Shown here: positions 1-9,637 of the stretch, one piece after another
Layout: the number at the start of each line of letters is the position of its first letter
Numbering within the stretch: the first letter of the stretch is position 1
From: Parafrankia discariae
Lineage (GTDB): Bacteria > Actinomycetota > Actinomycetes > Frankiales > Frankiaceae
Reading direction: 5' to 3'
DNA length: 64,000 nt
NCBI RefSeq assembly: GCF_000373365.1
Contig: NZ_KB891192.1
Span: forward strand, 51,088-115,087
Program-made: the position numbers and the translations under genes
The notes under the pieces: generated by a model
What the model was told of the DNA's origin: nothing
What the model saw: the letters and a program-made list of their open reading frames with translations, nothing else
Database searches by the model: none

Positions 1-353
1 AAAATCGTGGCGCTCTCGAGGTTCTCGAGCGTCGTGACCACCACGTCGGCGGCCGCCGCGTGCAGACGTTCCTCGATCGGTCCCTCGTGGGCGGCGGCCT
101 TCTCCAGCCGGTCCGTCTGCATGCGCAGCACCCGCCCGTAGATCTCGTAGAGCAGGTCGTCCTTGGAGCCGAAGTAGTGGTACATCGCGCCCTTGGTCAC
201 CCCGGCCGCCGCCACCACGTCCTGGACCGAGGTCCCTTCGAAGCCCTTCTCGGCGAACAGCTTGAGCGCGACACCGAGCAGCCGCTCGGGCACCGTCCGC
301 CCGTCGACCGTGGACGGCGGGCGCCCGGTGCGGCGCACGGGCTGATCTGCCAT
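1..353 (-). CDS. TetR-family regulator (C-terminus beyond window)
   Basis: Partial gene; the frame is open to the left edge, so about 117 N-terminal residues are visible. They start MADQPVRRTGRPP and contain a TetR helix-turn-helix at about residues 18-62, with the typical order LFAEKGFEGTS, VVAAAGVTKGAMYHYFGSK and DDLLYEI. A TetR repressor with a ligand-binding C-terminal domain is expected. ATG at 353 is chosen because the conserved N-terminus begins there. No strong ribosome site is visible. The 3-copy repeat at 491-520 lies in its upstream region. Target genes are unknown; with the fatty-acid-like genes further on, a catabolic role is an inference only. Confidence 0.9.
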   Translation of the reverse strand, partial: MADQPVRRTGRPPSTVDGRTVPERLLGVALKLFAEKGFEGTSVQDVVAAAGVTKGAMYHYFGSKDDLLYEIYGRVLRMQTDRLEKAAAHEGPIEERLHAAAADVVVTTLENLESATI

Positions 354-490
354 CCGAGCGCTCCTCCTCGAGGCGACACGGTCAGAATATGCCGGCCAGC
401 CGGGCCTGACGAAGTCGCCCGAGACCCGCCGGAGCGCGTCGTTCCGGCGCGTTCAGGGACCCGGTGCGTCCCCCGGGCCCCTGAACACCG

Positions 491-520
491 CGAACGAACG
501 TGAACGAACGTGAACGAACG
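491..520. repeat. 10-bp tandem repeat in the TetR upstream region
   Basis: Three consecutive copies of about (c/t)gaacgaacg fill 491-520, inside the 173-bp gap between the TetR start (353) and the aldo/keto reductase stop (527). The unit is not palindromic. It could be a set of direct operator half-sites for the TetR gene or a simple slipped-strand repeat. Nothing else is recognisable in 354-526. Confidence 0.6.
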
Positions 521-526
521 CCAGGG

Positions 527-1549
527 TCAGCGCCGACGGAGGGCGGGCCGGGCAAGGGACGGCGGGACCCACCCGGCGTCCTCCGGGTTGACGTTGACGC
601 CCGGCGGGACGATCTCGTCGATCCGGTCCAGCGTCGCCTCGTCCAGGGTGACGCCGACGCCGGTGAGCTGGCTCTCCAGGTGCTCCATCGTGCGCGGACC
701 GATGATCGCAGACGTCACCGCCGGGTGGCGCAGCACAAACGCCAGCGCCAGCTCGATCAGCGTGACGCCCACCTCGGCGGCCAGGTCGGCGAACGCGATC
801 GCGGCGTCGACCTTGCGCTGGTTCGCGGGCACGGACAGGTCGAACCGGTTCGGCACCCGGGCCATCCGGGCGCTCGTGACCTCGCCGCCGCCGCGGGTGT
901 GGCGCCCGGACAGGAAGCCGCCGGCCAGCGGGCTCCACGGCAGCACCCCGAGCCCGTACTTCTGCGCCACGGGCAGCAGGTCGGCCTCGATCCCCCGGAC
1001 GAGCAGCGAGTACGGCGGCTGCTCGGTGGCGAACCGCTCGCGGTTGCGGCGCTCGGCCACCCACTGCGCCTCGACCACCTCGTGCGCCGGGAACGTCGAG
1101 CTGCCGAAGTAACGGATCTTCCCGGCCCGGACGAGGTCGGTGAGCGCGCCGAGCGTCTCGTCGATGTCGGTCGACGGGTCGGGACGATGCACCTGGTAGA
1201 GGTCGATCCAGTCGGTGCCGAGGCGCCGCAGGCTGTTCTCCACCTCGGTGACGATCCAGCGCCGGGACAGCCCACGCCGGTTGGGCCCCGGGCCCATCGG
1301 CATGAACAGCTTGGTCGCGAGCACGACGTCGTCGCGGCGTCCGGCCAGCGCCTTGCCGACGATCTCCTCGGACTCGCCGTCGGAGTAGACGTCCGCCGTG
1401 TCGACGAAGTTGACGCCGGCGTCCAGCGCCCTGTGAATGATCTTTATCGAGTCGTCGTGGTCCTGGTTACCCCAGGCCCCGAACATCATCGCACCCAGGC
1501 AGAGCGGGGAGACCCGCACGCCGGTGCGGCCGAGTACGCGGTAGTCCAT
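527..1549 (-). CDS. Aldo/keto reductase
   Basis: 340 aa NAD(P)H-dependent oxidoreductase of the AKR superfamily (TIM barrel). The catalytic tetrad is visible as D50 and Y55 (VDTADVYSDG), K80 (VLATKLF) and H121 (YQVHRPD). The C-terminal half carries the phosphate-binding stretch SAIIGPRTMEHLESQL. Closest in style to the AKR11/YghZ-like group that reduces aldehydes and ketones; the substrate is unknown. ATG 1549 (MDYRVLGRTG) matches the family N-terminus. It runs in the same direction as the next two genes upstream, with a 110-bp gap to the dehydrogenase, so weak operon linkage is possible. Confidence 0.93.
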   Translation of the reverse strand: MDYRVLGRTGVRVSPLCLGAMMFGAWGNQDHDDSIKIIHRALDAGVNFVDTADVYSDGESEEIVGKALAGRRDDVVLATKLFMPMGPGPNRRGLSRRWIVTEVENSLRRLGTDWIDLYQVHRPDPSTDIDETLGALTDLVRAGKIRYFGSSTFPAHEVVEAQWVAERRNRERFATEQPPYSLLVRGIEADLLPVAQKYGLGVLPWSPLAGGFLSGRHTRGGGEVTSARMARVPNRFDLSVPANQRKVDAAIAFADLAAEVGVTLIELALAFVLRHPAVTSAIIGPRTMEHLESQLTGVGVTLDEATLDRIDEIVPPGVNVNPEDAGWVPPSLARPALRRR

Positions 1550-1659
1550 GTGCGCTAAGCATGTGCCAGAGAGCAACCTGGCGCAATCCCTGCCGCGGGA
1601 CCCCCGCCTTCTCGACCCTCCTCCCGTCGAAGCACATCGGCTGAGCATCTCGCGCGCGG

Positions 1660-2469
1660 TCAGTCGTTTCGCATCACGGTGGTGAAGCGCTGCGCCACGT
1701 CGACGAGCTCGCTGCCGGGGGCGTCGCCGAGCAGCTCCGCCATGAGCGCGACGTCCTTGAGGAGCGTCACGTAGACCCTCGAGTCGGCCATGGCCCGCAG
1801 GGACTCGGCCCGCAGCCGGACCGACGAGCCGAGGCACGCCGAGCTGCTCGTCATCAGGATCGCCGCGAGGCCCTCGGGGTCGACGCCCAGGGACCGCCCG
1901 GCGCGCACCGCGTCGTCGGCGAGCGCGATCTGCGCGGACAGCAGGGTGTTGTTGATCAGCTTCGCCTTCGAGCCCGCCCCGACCCCGCCGAGGTGCACAG
2001 TGTGATCGGAGAGCGTCGAGAGCAGGTCGGTGACCTCGGCGAGGGTCTCGGCGTCGCCCCCGACCATGATGGTCAACGTGCCGTCGAGGGCCCGTTGCGC
2101 ACCGCCGCTCACCGGTGCGTCCAGCACGCGCAGGCCATGCCCGGCCGCCCGCGCGGCGATCTTCTGTACCTGGTCGGGCGCCACCGTGGCGTGCACGAGC
2201 ACGACGGCTCCGGGACGCAGGCCCTCGACCAGGCCGGCGGGCCCGAACATGACCTCCTCGACCCCCGCCGCGTCGAACACGCAGACGCCGACCGCGTCCA
2301 GCCCACCGCCCATCTCCGCCGGCGTCGCCGCGACGGTGACATCGGTGCCCGCGAACGGTTCCAGCGACGCCGCCCGGCGGGCCCAGACGGTGAGGTCGTG
2401 GCCCCCGGCCCGGATCCGCTGCGCCATCGGCAGGCCCATGCTGCCCAGCCCGATGAATCCCACCTTCAC
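1660..2469 (-). CDS. NAD(P)-dependent 3-hydroxyisobutyrate dehydrogenase-like oxidoreductase
   Basis: 269 aa beta-hydroxyacid dehydrogenase. An N-terminal Rossmann motif GFIGLGSMG (residues 4-12) is followed by the substrate-binding signature DAPVSGGAQRA (about 118-128) and the catalytic lysine region GAGSKAKLINN (K170). The family includes 3-hydroxyisobutyrate, tartronate-semialdehyde and gamma-hydroxybutyrate dehydrogenases; the exact acid cannot be assigned. GTG 2469 is chosen because GGAGGG lies just upstream and the Rossmann strand begins at residue 2; longer in-frame extensions add only low-complexity residues. It lies 44 bp downstream of the F420-type oxidoreductase gene and is probably cotranscribed with it. 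Confidence 0.92.
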   Translation of the reverse strand: MKVGFIGLGSMGLPMAQRIRAGGHDLTVWARRAASLEPFAGTDVTVAATPAEMGGGLDAVGVCVFDAAGVEEVMFGPAGLVEGLRPGAVVLVHATVAPDQVQKIAARAAGHGLRVLDAPVSGGAQRALDGTLTIMVGGDAETLAEVTDLLSTLSDHTVHLGGVGAGSKAKLINNTLLSAQIALADDAVRAGRSLGVDPEGLAAILMTSSSACLGSSVRLRAESLRAMADSRVYVTLLKDVALMAELLGDAPGSELVDVAQRFTTVMRND

Positions 2470-2513
2470 AGTGCCCTCCAGGCTTTGCGATCCCCACCCA
2501 CCGCGGGGCGTCC

Positions 2514-3434
2514 CTACGCGATCGCGGGCACGATTTCCTCGGCTACCCACTGGGTGTAGTCGAAGTATTCCTCAATGTGGTTCACGCTGGGAATCGGCAC
2601 CGAGCTCATCGTCACACCCAGCTCCTTGAACCAGCCGAGCCGATCGATGATCTCCTGCTTGGTCATGCCGGCCCGGGCCCGCGGGTCCTGCCTGACGACA
2701 TGGCCGTCACCGACCCGCGAAGTGGCGAAGCCGTAGAACACCTCGGTGAGCCGGCCACTGTAATCGGGCTGCGACCTGATGTACTCGATCTTCGCCGGGA
2801 TGTCCTCGGGCCGGGTGAGGAACGGCCACCAGCCCGAGGCGTAGCGGGCGGTACGCCGCAGCACCGGATCAGCGTCACCACCGAACCACACCGGCGGGTG
2901 CGGCCTCTGGACGGGCTTGGGCTCGAAGGCGACGTCCCGGAAGGAGACGTACTTCCCTTCGAATTCGGGTTCCTCCTTGGTCCAGAGCTCGATGATGGCC
3001 TGGATGTACTCCTCGCTGATCGCCCCGCGCTCGTGGAAGGGAACACCCAGGGTTTCGAACTCCTCTTCCAACCAGCCGACCCCGAAGGTGACGGTGACCC
3101 GGCCACTCGACAGCCAGTCGATGGTCGAGAGGGCCTTGGCGGTGACGGCTGGATGCTGTAATGGAAGGATCGCGATGCACGAGTTGACCCGGATCCTTTC
3201 CGTGGCCCCGGCCAGATAGGCCATCGCCGGGTACGCGCTGAAGTAGTGCGGCCCCGAGAGCTCGACATGGGACTTCGGTATCACGTGGTGTTCGGGCACA
3301 CTTATCATGGCGTAGCCGAGCTGCTCGGCCCATTTGGCCAGACGCCTCTGGTCCGCGCCCGTCACCGCTGCCTCCCAGGGCTGACAGGTCGCCTTCAGCC
3401 GCAGCATGTGCGGCAGCGAGAATCCCAGCTTCAC
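2514..3434 (-). CDS. LLM-class (luciferase-like) F420-dependent oxidoreductase
   Basis: 306 aa TIM-barrel flavin/F420 oxidoreductase. It starts MKLGFSLPH and contains the family blocks SVPEHHVIP, RIRVNSCIAILPLQHPA and GRVTVTFGVGWLEEEFETLG. Actinobacterial members generally use coenzyme F420 for hydride transfer, but FMN cannot be excluded from sequence. GTG 3434 is preceded by GAGGAG at good spacing. Two more LLM proteins occur in the catabolic island (39720-40820 and 42845-43963). Confidence 0.92.
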   Translation of the reverse strand: MKLGFSLPHMLRLKATCQPWEAAVTGADQRRLAKWAEQLGYAMISVPEHHVIPKSHVELSGPHYFSAYPAMAYLAGATERIRVNSCIAILPLQHPAVTAKALSTIDWLSSGRVTVTFGVGWLEEEFETLGVPFHERGAISEEYIQAIIELWTKEEPEFEGKYVSFRDVAFEPKPVQRPHPPVWFGGDADPVLRRTARYASGWWPFLTRPEDIPAKIEYIRSQPDYSGRLTEVFYGFATSRVGDGHVVRQDPRARAGMTKQEIIDRLGWFKELGVTMSSVPIPSVNHIEEYFDYTQWVAEEIVPAIA

Positions 3435-3765
3435 GTCTTCTCCTCACTGACCCGGGGCATCACAGCTGTTCGTTCATCGGCGTCGTGGCCGTCCGAGCCA
3501 TACCCCACCTGGATGTCTCGTCGATCTTCAACCACGATCACCAGTGCCCAGCGTAGGACCTTACGCCCGACCCAACTTCTCGATCCAGTCCCGGCATAGC
3601 GCGGTCAAGCCGGCGGAGCCGACCCCACCCGGGCCCCGCTATGCGGGGCATCCGACCGCGTCGCGCTCCAGGGCCCGCACCGGCGCGAGTCGCACGCCAC
3701 GCCACGCCACGCCACGCCAGACCACGGCACGGCCGGCTGCCCGGCCCCGACCGTTTGGCGGCGGG
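3435..3765. other. Intergenic region with (GCCAC)n tract
   Basis: 331 bp between the divergent LLM gene and the decayed PAS-GGDEF gene. It holds the LLM ribosome-binding site next to 3434 and a short tandem tract of GCCAC, four perfect copies at 3696-3715 plus an imperfect fifth (GCCAG) to 3720. The stretch from about 3590 to 3765 is open in the pseudogene frame but resembles nothing. No clear promoter is seen. Confidence 0.5.
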
Positions 3766-4640
3766 ATGGAGGTTTTCCGGGGGCCGAGGTTCATCGAGAT
3801 ACACAACGACGCCGTCACACCGATGCTCGACCACAAGCATCCAGCATGTATAGGCCGGCCATTCCGGGAGATCTTTCCCGAGGTGGCGGACCGGCTTGTC
3901 CCGATGCTCGAAAAGGTGATGTCCGGCGACGGCGCGACCTGGGCGGAGGACTGGCCGTCCCGGCTCGATCGCCACGGTTACCTGGAGGACTGTTATTTCA
4001 CCTTCTCCTACAGCCCGATCCGACGGCTCCCGGCCGGCGACGTCGTGGGAGTGTTCGCCGCGCTGCAGGAGACCACCCGGCAGGTTCTCGGCACACGACG
4101 CCTCCGATTTCTGCACGAGCTGGCCAGCGCCACCGCCGGGCAGAATTCGCAGCAGGATGTGTTCGCCCGTGGCGTCGAGATACTCGGCCGCTTCACCGCG
4201 GACATCCCCTGGTGTCTGGTCGTCCACCGGCGAGCGGAACCACGGCGGACGATCGCCGTGACGGCGTCCGCCGGCATCACGGTGGCACCCGGAAGCACGG
4301 GGCCGCCGTCCGTGCTCGAGGCCGGCGACGCCACCGCGGAACCCGAGGACATGATCTCCGCGGGACGGCCGTGGACTGTCAGTCGTCTTCCGGCCCGCCT
4401 GGCGTTACGCCAGTCGTCCGACGCCCCGCCCTCCACGACACGCTGACCGGGTCGCCGAACCGGGTGGCCCTGTTCGCGCAGCTCGAAAGCGCCATCGCCG
4501 AGGCCGGGAGGCGCCGGATACGGGCCGGCTTCCTCTTCGTGGATCTCGACGGATTCAAGCGGGTCAACGACACGTTGGGCCATCTCGCGGGCGATGACCT
4601 GCTCCGTCAGGTCGCCGAACGCCTCCGTCGCGCCGAGCAA
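3766..4640 (+). pseudogene. Decayed PAS-GAF-GGDEF (diguanylate cyclase-type) gene
   Basis: Remnant of a signalling protein. From 3766 the frame reads as a PAS domain lacking its first strands (IEIHNDAVTPML, GHPLxE-like GRPFREIFPE, CYFTFSYSPIRRL), then RRLRFLHELASA and the start of a GAF domain. The frame closes at 4446. The GGDEF domain restarts in another frame at about 4434 (DTLTGSPNR, FLFVDLDGFKRVNDTLGH, VAERLRR) and ends near 4640, before any GG(D/E)EF active-site loop. Three lesions are therefore visible: a missing N-terminus, a frameshift or internal deletion around 4390-4435, and a missing catalytic half. The product cannot make c-di-GMP. It is convergent with the vWA gene. Confidence 0.8.
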
Positions 4641-4668
4641 CCGATGATCAACCAGGTCCGCGTCGGCG

Positions 4669-5781
4669 TCAGGTCGTCATGTCGGGGACGGGCCTCGGGC
4701 TCGGTGGCCGGCGCACCCGGTTCCACCACAGGGAGAGGGCGACGGCCGCGGCGACGAGGAGGCCGCCGATGCCGGCGAACCAGGCGGCGATGTCCTTGTA
4801 CTCGTGCGTCACGGTGATGGTGCGCGGCAGGTCCGCCAGGGCCTCCTGGAGCTGGCCCGCGTTCTGCGCGCGATAGTACGTGCCGCCGGTGGTGCCCGCG
4901 ACCTCGCGCAGCGCGTCCTCGTCGATGGTCAGCGGGCTGCGGTCACCGGACCGGCCGCCCCCGCCGAAGCCGCCGAAGCCGCCGAAGCCGCCGAAGCCAC
5001 GGCCGGAGGGGAAGGCGTCATCGCCGACCTGCGAGCTGTCGCAGACCATCGGCGCCGGCGTCGTCGTACCGAAGCCGATCGTGTAGACCCGCAGGCGGCG
5101 CGCGGCGGCCTCCTTCGCCGCCGTCTGCGGGTCCACGCCCTGGGTGTTGGCGCCGTCGGTGAGCACGACGACGACGTCGGCGGCGTAGGCCCCCGCAGCG
5201 TCTCCGGCACCGAGATTCACCCCGGTCGGGGGAACCGACGGATCGACGTCGGCGATGGCGTCGATGGACGCGAGGATCCCCTGACCGATGGCGGTGCCGC
5301 GCGACGTCGTGAGGCTCTTCAGCGCCTCCAGCAGCGTGTCGGTGTCGTCGGTCGGCGGAACGAGCAGGCCGGCGACGCCGGCGAAGGTGACCAGCCCGAT
5401 GCGCGAGCCGCCCGGCTGGGCGCGGATGAAGTCGGCGGCCGCGTCCTCGGCGGCGGTGAGGCGGTTCGGGGCCACGTCGGTGGAACACATCGAGCCCGAG
5501 ACGTCCAGCGCCAGCAGGATCGTCGTCGAGTTGGCCGCGACCGGCACGGTCGCCCGCGGGCGGGCCGCGCCGACGCCGAGAGTGACCAGCCCCAGGCCGA
5601 GCAGGGCGACGGGGACGTGCCGCTGCCAGCGCTTCCGGCCGGGCAGCGCGACGCGCAGCAGCGCGGCCGACGTCACCCGGACGGCGGCCCGGCGCCGGCG
5701 ACGCCGGGTGAACCAGGCGACGGTGGCCAGCAGTGGCAGGGCGAGCAGCGTCACCAGTGCCCAGGGCCAGGTGAGGGACAT
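4669..5781 (-). CDS. von Willebrand factor A domain membrane protein (BatA/BatB-like)
   Basis: 370 aa. Two N-terminal membrane segments (about residues 5-24 and 57-73) flank an Arg-rich loop. A vWA domain follows with a complete MIDAS start D93-V-S-G-S97 and later TDGANT, then a C-terminal membrane segment near 340. A Gly-Phe repeat (GGF, four units, about residues 261-273) is inserted before the last helix. Last gene of the MoxR operon; its ATG forms a TGATG overlap with the stop of the preceding vWA gene. In related Bat systems such proteins work with MoxR ATPases on envelope or protein-complex assembly; the exact client is unknown. Confidence 0.92.
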   Translation of the reverse strand: MSLTWPWALVTLLALPLLATVAWFTRRRRRRAAVRVTSAALLRVALPGRKRWQRHVPVALLGLGLVTLGVGAARPRATVPVAANSTTILLALDVSGSMCSTDVAPNRLTAAEDAAADFIRAQPGGSRIGLVTFAGVAGLLVPPTDDTDTLLEALKSLTTSRGTAIGQGILASIDAIADVDPSVPPTGVNLGAGDAAGAYAADVVVVLTDGANTQGVDPQTAAKEAAARRLRVYTIGFGTTTPAPMVCDSSQVGDDAFPSGRGFGGFGGFGGFGGGGRSGDRSPLTIDEDALREVAGTTGGTYYRAQNAGQLQEALADLPRTITVTHEYKDIAAWFAGIGGLLVAAAVALSLWWNRVRRPPSPRPVPDMTT

Positions 5782-6794
5782 CAGACGACCCTTCCCGTAC
5801 GCAGGATCGTGAGGACTCCGCCGGCCGCCAGCAGCAGCACCGCGAACGCGATGAACGCCCCAGCCAGCGGCAGATCCTCGTTGTGCGTGGTCAGCCGCAG
5901 GTCGATGGCCGAGGCGACCCCGTCGAGCTCGGGGGCCCGCGAGGCGGGATGGTAGGAACCGCCGGTCGTCTGGGCGAGGGCCGTCAGCGTGTCCTGGTCC
6001 AGCGCGGTGTGCAGCCGGTAGCCGTCCACCTCGACGGTCGCCCCGGCCGCGGTCCCGACACCGACCGTCTCGACGTGCACCCCGGCGGCCGCGGCGGCCT
6101 GCGCCGCCGCCTCGACGGCGTCGCCGCCGCCCTCGGTACCGGTACCGCCCCCGCTGCCGCCCTCGACGTTGCCGCTGTCCTCGCCGTCGGAGAAGAGCAC
6201 GATCGTCGCCGAGCTCCAGTACCCGAGGTCCGGCACGGTGCCGTCCGGTCCCGGCCGGACGGTCCGGCCGGTGATCGCGGACAGCGAGGTGAGGATGGCG
6301 TCGGCCAGCGACGTGCCGCCGGTGACGCTCAGCCGGTCGATCGCCGCGACGGCGGCCGCGTGGTCGGCGCTGGGCTGATGGGTGGTGAGCGCGCCGTTCT
6401 GGAAGGCGACCACACCGGCGTCGACGCTGGCGGGCAGGCCGTCGACGAACTCCCGGGCGGCCCGCTTCGCCGCGCCCAGGCGGGTGGGTGCCACGTCGGT
6501 CGCGTTCATGCTGTTCGAGACGTCCATGGCGACGATCACCGTCCCCGCGGCGCGGGAGACGGGGACGGAGGCCGCGGGCCCCGCCGCGGCGAGTGCGAGC
6601 ACCGCGATCCCCGCGAGGCTGAGCCAGACCCCGGCCGGCGGCAGGCGTCGGCCGGCGCGGCCGCCGGCGCCGGCGGCCACACCCGCCGCGGCGAGCGCCG
6701 CCCGGCGCCGGCGGGACAGCCGCGTCGTGGCGACGGCGAGGGCCGCCACGACGAGCAGGCCGAGAACGAGCGGCCAGACGGCGGCGAGACTCAC
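5781..6794 (-). CDS. von Willebrand factor A domain membrane protein (second copy)
   Basis: 337 aa paralog of the following vWA gene. N-terminal helices at about 5-24 and 55-74, MIDAS motif D91-V-S-N-S95, then a vWA fold with LFSDGEDSG and a Gly-rich loop, and a C-terminal helix (AFIAFAVLLLAAGG). GTG 6794 is chosen over the GTG 12 bp upstream because it overlaps the DUF58 stop by 4 bp (GTGA) and is preceded by GGTGGAGG at 5-nt spacing. The tandem vWA pair after MoxR and DUF58 is the classic Bat/aerotolerance-like order. Confidence 0.92.
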   Translation of the reverse strand: MSLAAVWPLVLGLLVVAALAVATTRLSRRRRAALAAAGVAAGAGGRAGRRLPPAGVWLSLAGIAVLALAAAGPAASVPVSRAAGTVIVAMDVSNSMNATDVAPTRLGAAKRAAREFVDGLPASVDAGVVAFQNGALTTHQPSADHAAAVAAIDRLSVTGGTSLADAILTSLSAITGRTVRPGPDGTVPDLGYWSSATIVLFSDGEDSGNVEGGSGGGTGTEGGGDAVEAAAQAAAAAGVHVETVGVGTAAGATVEVDGYRLHTALDQDTLTALAQTTGGSYHPASRAPELDGVASAIDLRLTTHNEDLPLAGAFIAFAVLLLAAGGVLTILRTGRVV

Positions 6795-7677
6795 CCGCGC
6801 CTCCACCGGGTGCTGGCGACGACCGAGACGAGGGAGGTGAGCAGGTCGCGGTCGGTGTCGACGCGGTGCAGCGGGACCCCGGCGCGACGCATGCGCCCGG
6901 CCAGGTCGGCGTCGCGTTCCGCCACCGCGTCGCGCAGCCGGGCGCGCAGCAGCGGGTCACTGGAGTCGACGAGCAGCTGCTCACCGGTCTCGGCGTCCTC
7001 GACGAGGACGAGCCCCGCCTCGGGCAGACCGTCGTCGGCCGCGTCCACCACGCGCAGCGCCACGACGTCATGGCGGTGCGCCAGCCGCAGCAGCGGCCGG
7101 TCCCACTCACCGGTGCCGATGAAGTCGGAGATGACGATCACCAGCGACCGGCGCCGGACGAGCCGCGCCGCGGTCCCCAGCATCGTGGCGACGTCGGTGG
7201 TGGCCGCCCTCGGCGGTGCCGCGGCGGTGCGTTCGAGCTCGCGGCCGATGCGCAGCACCTGGGCGCGGCCGGTGCCCGCGGGCACCATCCGCGTCGTGGA
7301 GCCGTCGTAGAACAGCGCGCCGACCCGGTTTCCGGCGCGGCCGAACAGCCGCGCCAGTGTCAGCGCCAGCTCGGCCAGCACGTCGTGCTTCCCGCGGCCC
7401 GGGGCGCCGACCGTCATAGACGCCGACCGGTCGAGCACGAGCCACAGGGTCAGCTCGCGGTCCTCGGTGAACTGGCGCACCTGCGGCTCGTTCAGCCGGG
7501 CGGTCGCGTTCCAGTCGATGCGGCGGGCGTCGTCCTCCTCGACGTAGCCGCGCAGGCCGGCGAAGTCGAGGCCCGACCCGTGGTGGGTCGTGCGGTGGGC
7601 ACCGAGGATCCGCCCGTCGAGACGGCGCACCACCCGCCATTCCAGCTGGAGCAGCAGCCGGTCGGACGCGCTCGCCA

Positions 7678-7678
<1 letters not shown>
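6791..7678 (-). CDS. DUF58 domain protein
   Basis: 295 aa. The DUF58 signature is visible as REYVEEDDARRIDW-like text (GYVEEDDARRIDWNATAR) followed by FTEDRELTLWLVLDRSASM, whose D-R-S-A-S resembles a MIDAS. DUF58 proteins accompany MoxR ATPases and vWA proteins in nearly all bacteria; the molecular role is undefined. ATG 7678 makes a TGATG overlap with the MoxR stop; a GTG one codon upstream (7681) is equally possible. The stop overlaps the next gene by 4 bp, so translation is probably coupled along the operon. Confidence 0.92.
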
Positions 7679-8709
<1,031 letters not shown>

Positions 8710-8734
8710 CGTTACGTCGATACCTTTCGTGACG

Positions 8735-9544
8735 TCAGATCTGCGGCCCGCGGCCCCCGCCGGTACCGTCACCGCCACCACCGAGGGCGCTGCCGATGGG
8801 CACGGCGAAACCGATACCGGCGAAGGCGTCGTCCGAACCGGGGTCGGCGATGGAGACGACGATTCCGACGACCAGGCCGTCCGCGTCGAGCAGCGGGCCC
8901 CCGGAGCTGCCGGCGTTCACCGAGGCGTCGAACTGGATCAGGTTGGACAGCCGGCCGGTGTCCGTGGTCGCGGTGCGGCCGACGCCGGAGATGACACCGG
9001 AGGAGACGCTGTAGGTCAGGCCGAGCGGGTTGCCGACGGCGACCACCTCGCCGCCGACCTCGACCCGGCCGCCGAGCGTCGCCGGCACGACCGGCTGCGG
9101 CAGGGTCGCGGGGGTGAGTGTCGCGATGTCGGTGCCCGGGTCCGCCGAGGCGACCGTGGCGGTGGAGGTGGTTCCGTCGGAGAAGGTGAGGCTGATGGGC
9201 CCGCCGTCCGCGATGACGTGGTTGGCGGTGAGGACCGTGCCGTCGTTCGCCGCGACGACCCCGGAGCCGAGCGACCCGCCGCCGGTCCGCACCACCACCA
9301 CCGAGGGCCCGACCCGCTGGTAGATGTCCGTGACGCTGGGGGGTCCGGTCGGGGTGGGGCTCGCCGTGACCGCCGGAGTTCCGGCGCCCCGCGCGCCCGG
9401 ACTCCCGCCGGGCCGGGCCGCGAGCACCCCGACCGCCACGGCGAGCACGGCGATGGCGGCACAGCAGACCGGCAGCAGGATCTTGGTACCGCGCGGCCCG
9501 AACACGCGCCCGGTGGCCGCTCCGGACTCGGACCCAGACGCCAT
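8735..9544 (-). CDS. Membrane-anchored trypsin-like (S1C, HtrA-type) serine protease
   Basis: 269 aa. One transmembrane anchor at about 21-43, a Pro/Thr-rich linker, then a chymotrypsin-fold protease with all three catalytic residues: H109 (LTANHV), D139 (GTDIA) and S214 (NAGSSGGPLL). It ends in a Gly-rich tail and has no PDZ domain, unlike full HtrA/DegP, so it is a short HtrA-like enzyme acting outside the membrane. First gene of the MoxR-vWA operon, which hints at envelope quality control or stress. No Shine-Dalgarno precedes ATG 9544; a leaderless transcript is plausible. Confidence 0.9.
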   Translation of the reverse strand: MASGSESGAATGRVFGPRGTKILLPVCCAAIAVLAVAVGVLAARPGGSPGARGAGTPAVTASPTPTGPPSVTDIYQRVGPSVVVVRTGGGSLGSGVVAANDGTVLTANHVIADGGPISLTFSDGTTSTATVASADPGTDIATLTPATLPQPVVPATLGGRVEVGGEVVAVGNPLGLTYSVSSGVISGVGRTATTDTGRLSNLIQFDASVNAGSSGGPLLDADGLVVGIVVSIADPGSDDAFAGIGFAVPIGSALGGGGDGTGGGRGPQI

Positions 9545-9581
9545 AACCGCACGTTAGGCCGCATACCTGAGCAGTACCTGA
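9545..9581 (-). promoter_or_regulatory. Candidate promoter of the protease-MoxR operon with 11-bp-spaced direct repeats
   Basis: Read on the minus strand, TCAGGTA-N4-TCAGGTA (plus-strand copies at 9564-9570 and 9575-9581) gives direct repeats 11 bp apart, one helical turn, as bound by OmpR-type response regulators. Immediately downstream is CTAACGT, a possible -10, and six bases later the ATG of the protease. This would place the transcript start at the start codon (leaderless). Inferred only from pattern. Confidence 0.4.
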
Positions 9582-9637
9582 ACATTGTCTGTGTACCAGC
9601 ATGACGTCGACGGGACGCCTCGGTCGGGCAGGCTGGG

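Noticed and set aside
3696..3720. Repeated GCCAC units considered as CRISPR-like or phase-variation tract
   Set aside because: 5-base units without spacers; too short and degenerate to be an array, and outside any intact gene.
4669..7110. A single 813-codon open frame spanning several minus-strand genes
   Set aside because: Only its 3' part (from ATG 5781) is a vWA protein; the upstream part is an out-of-frame reading of the other vWA and DUF58 genes, made possible by the high GC.
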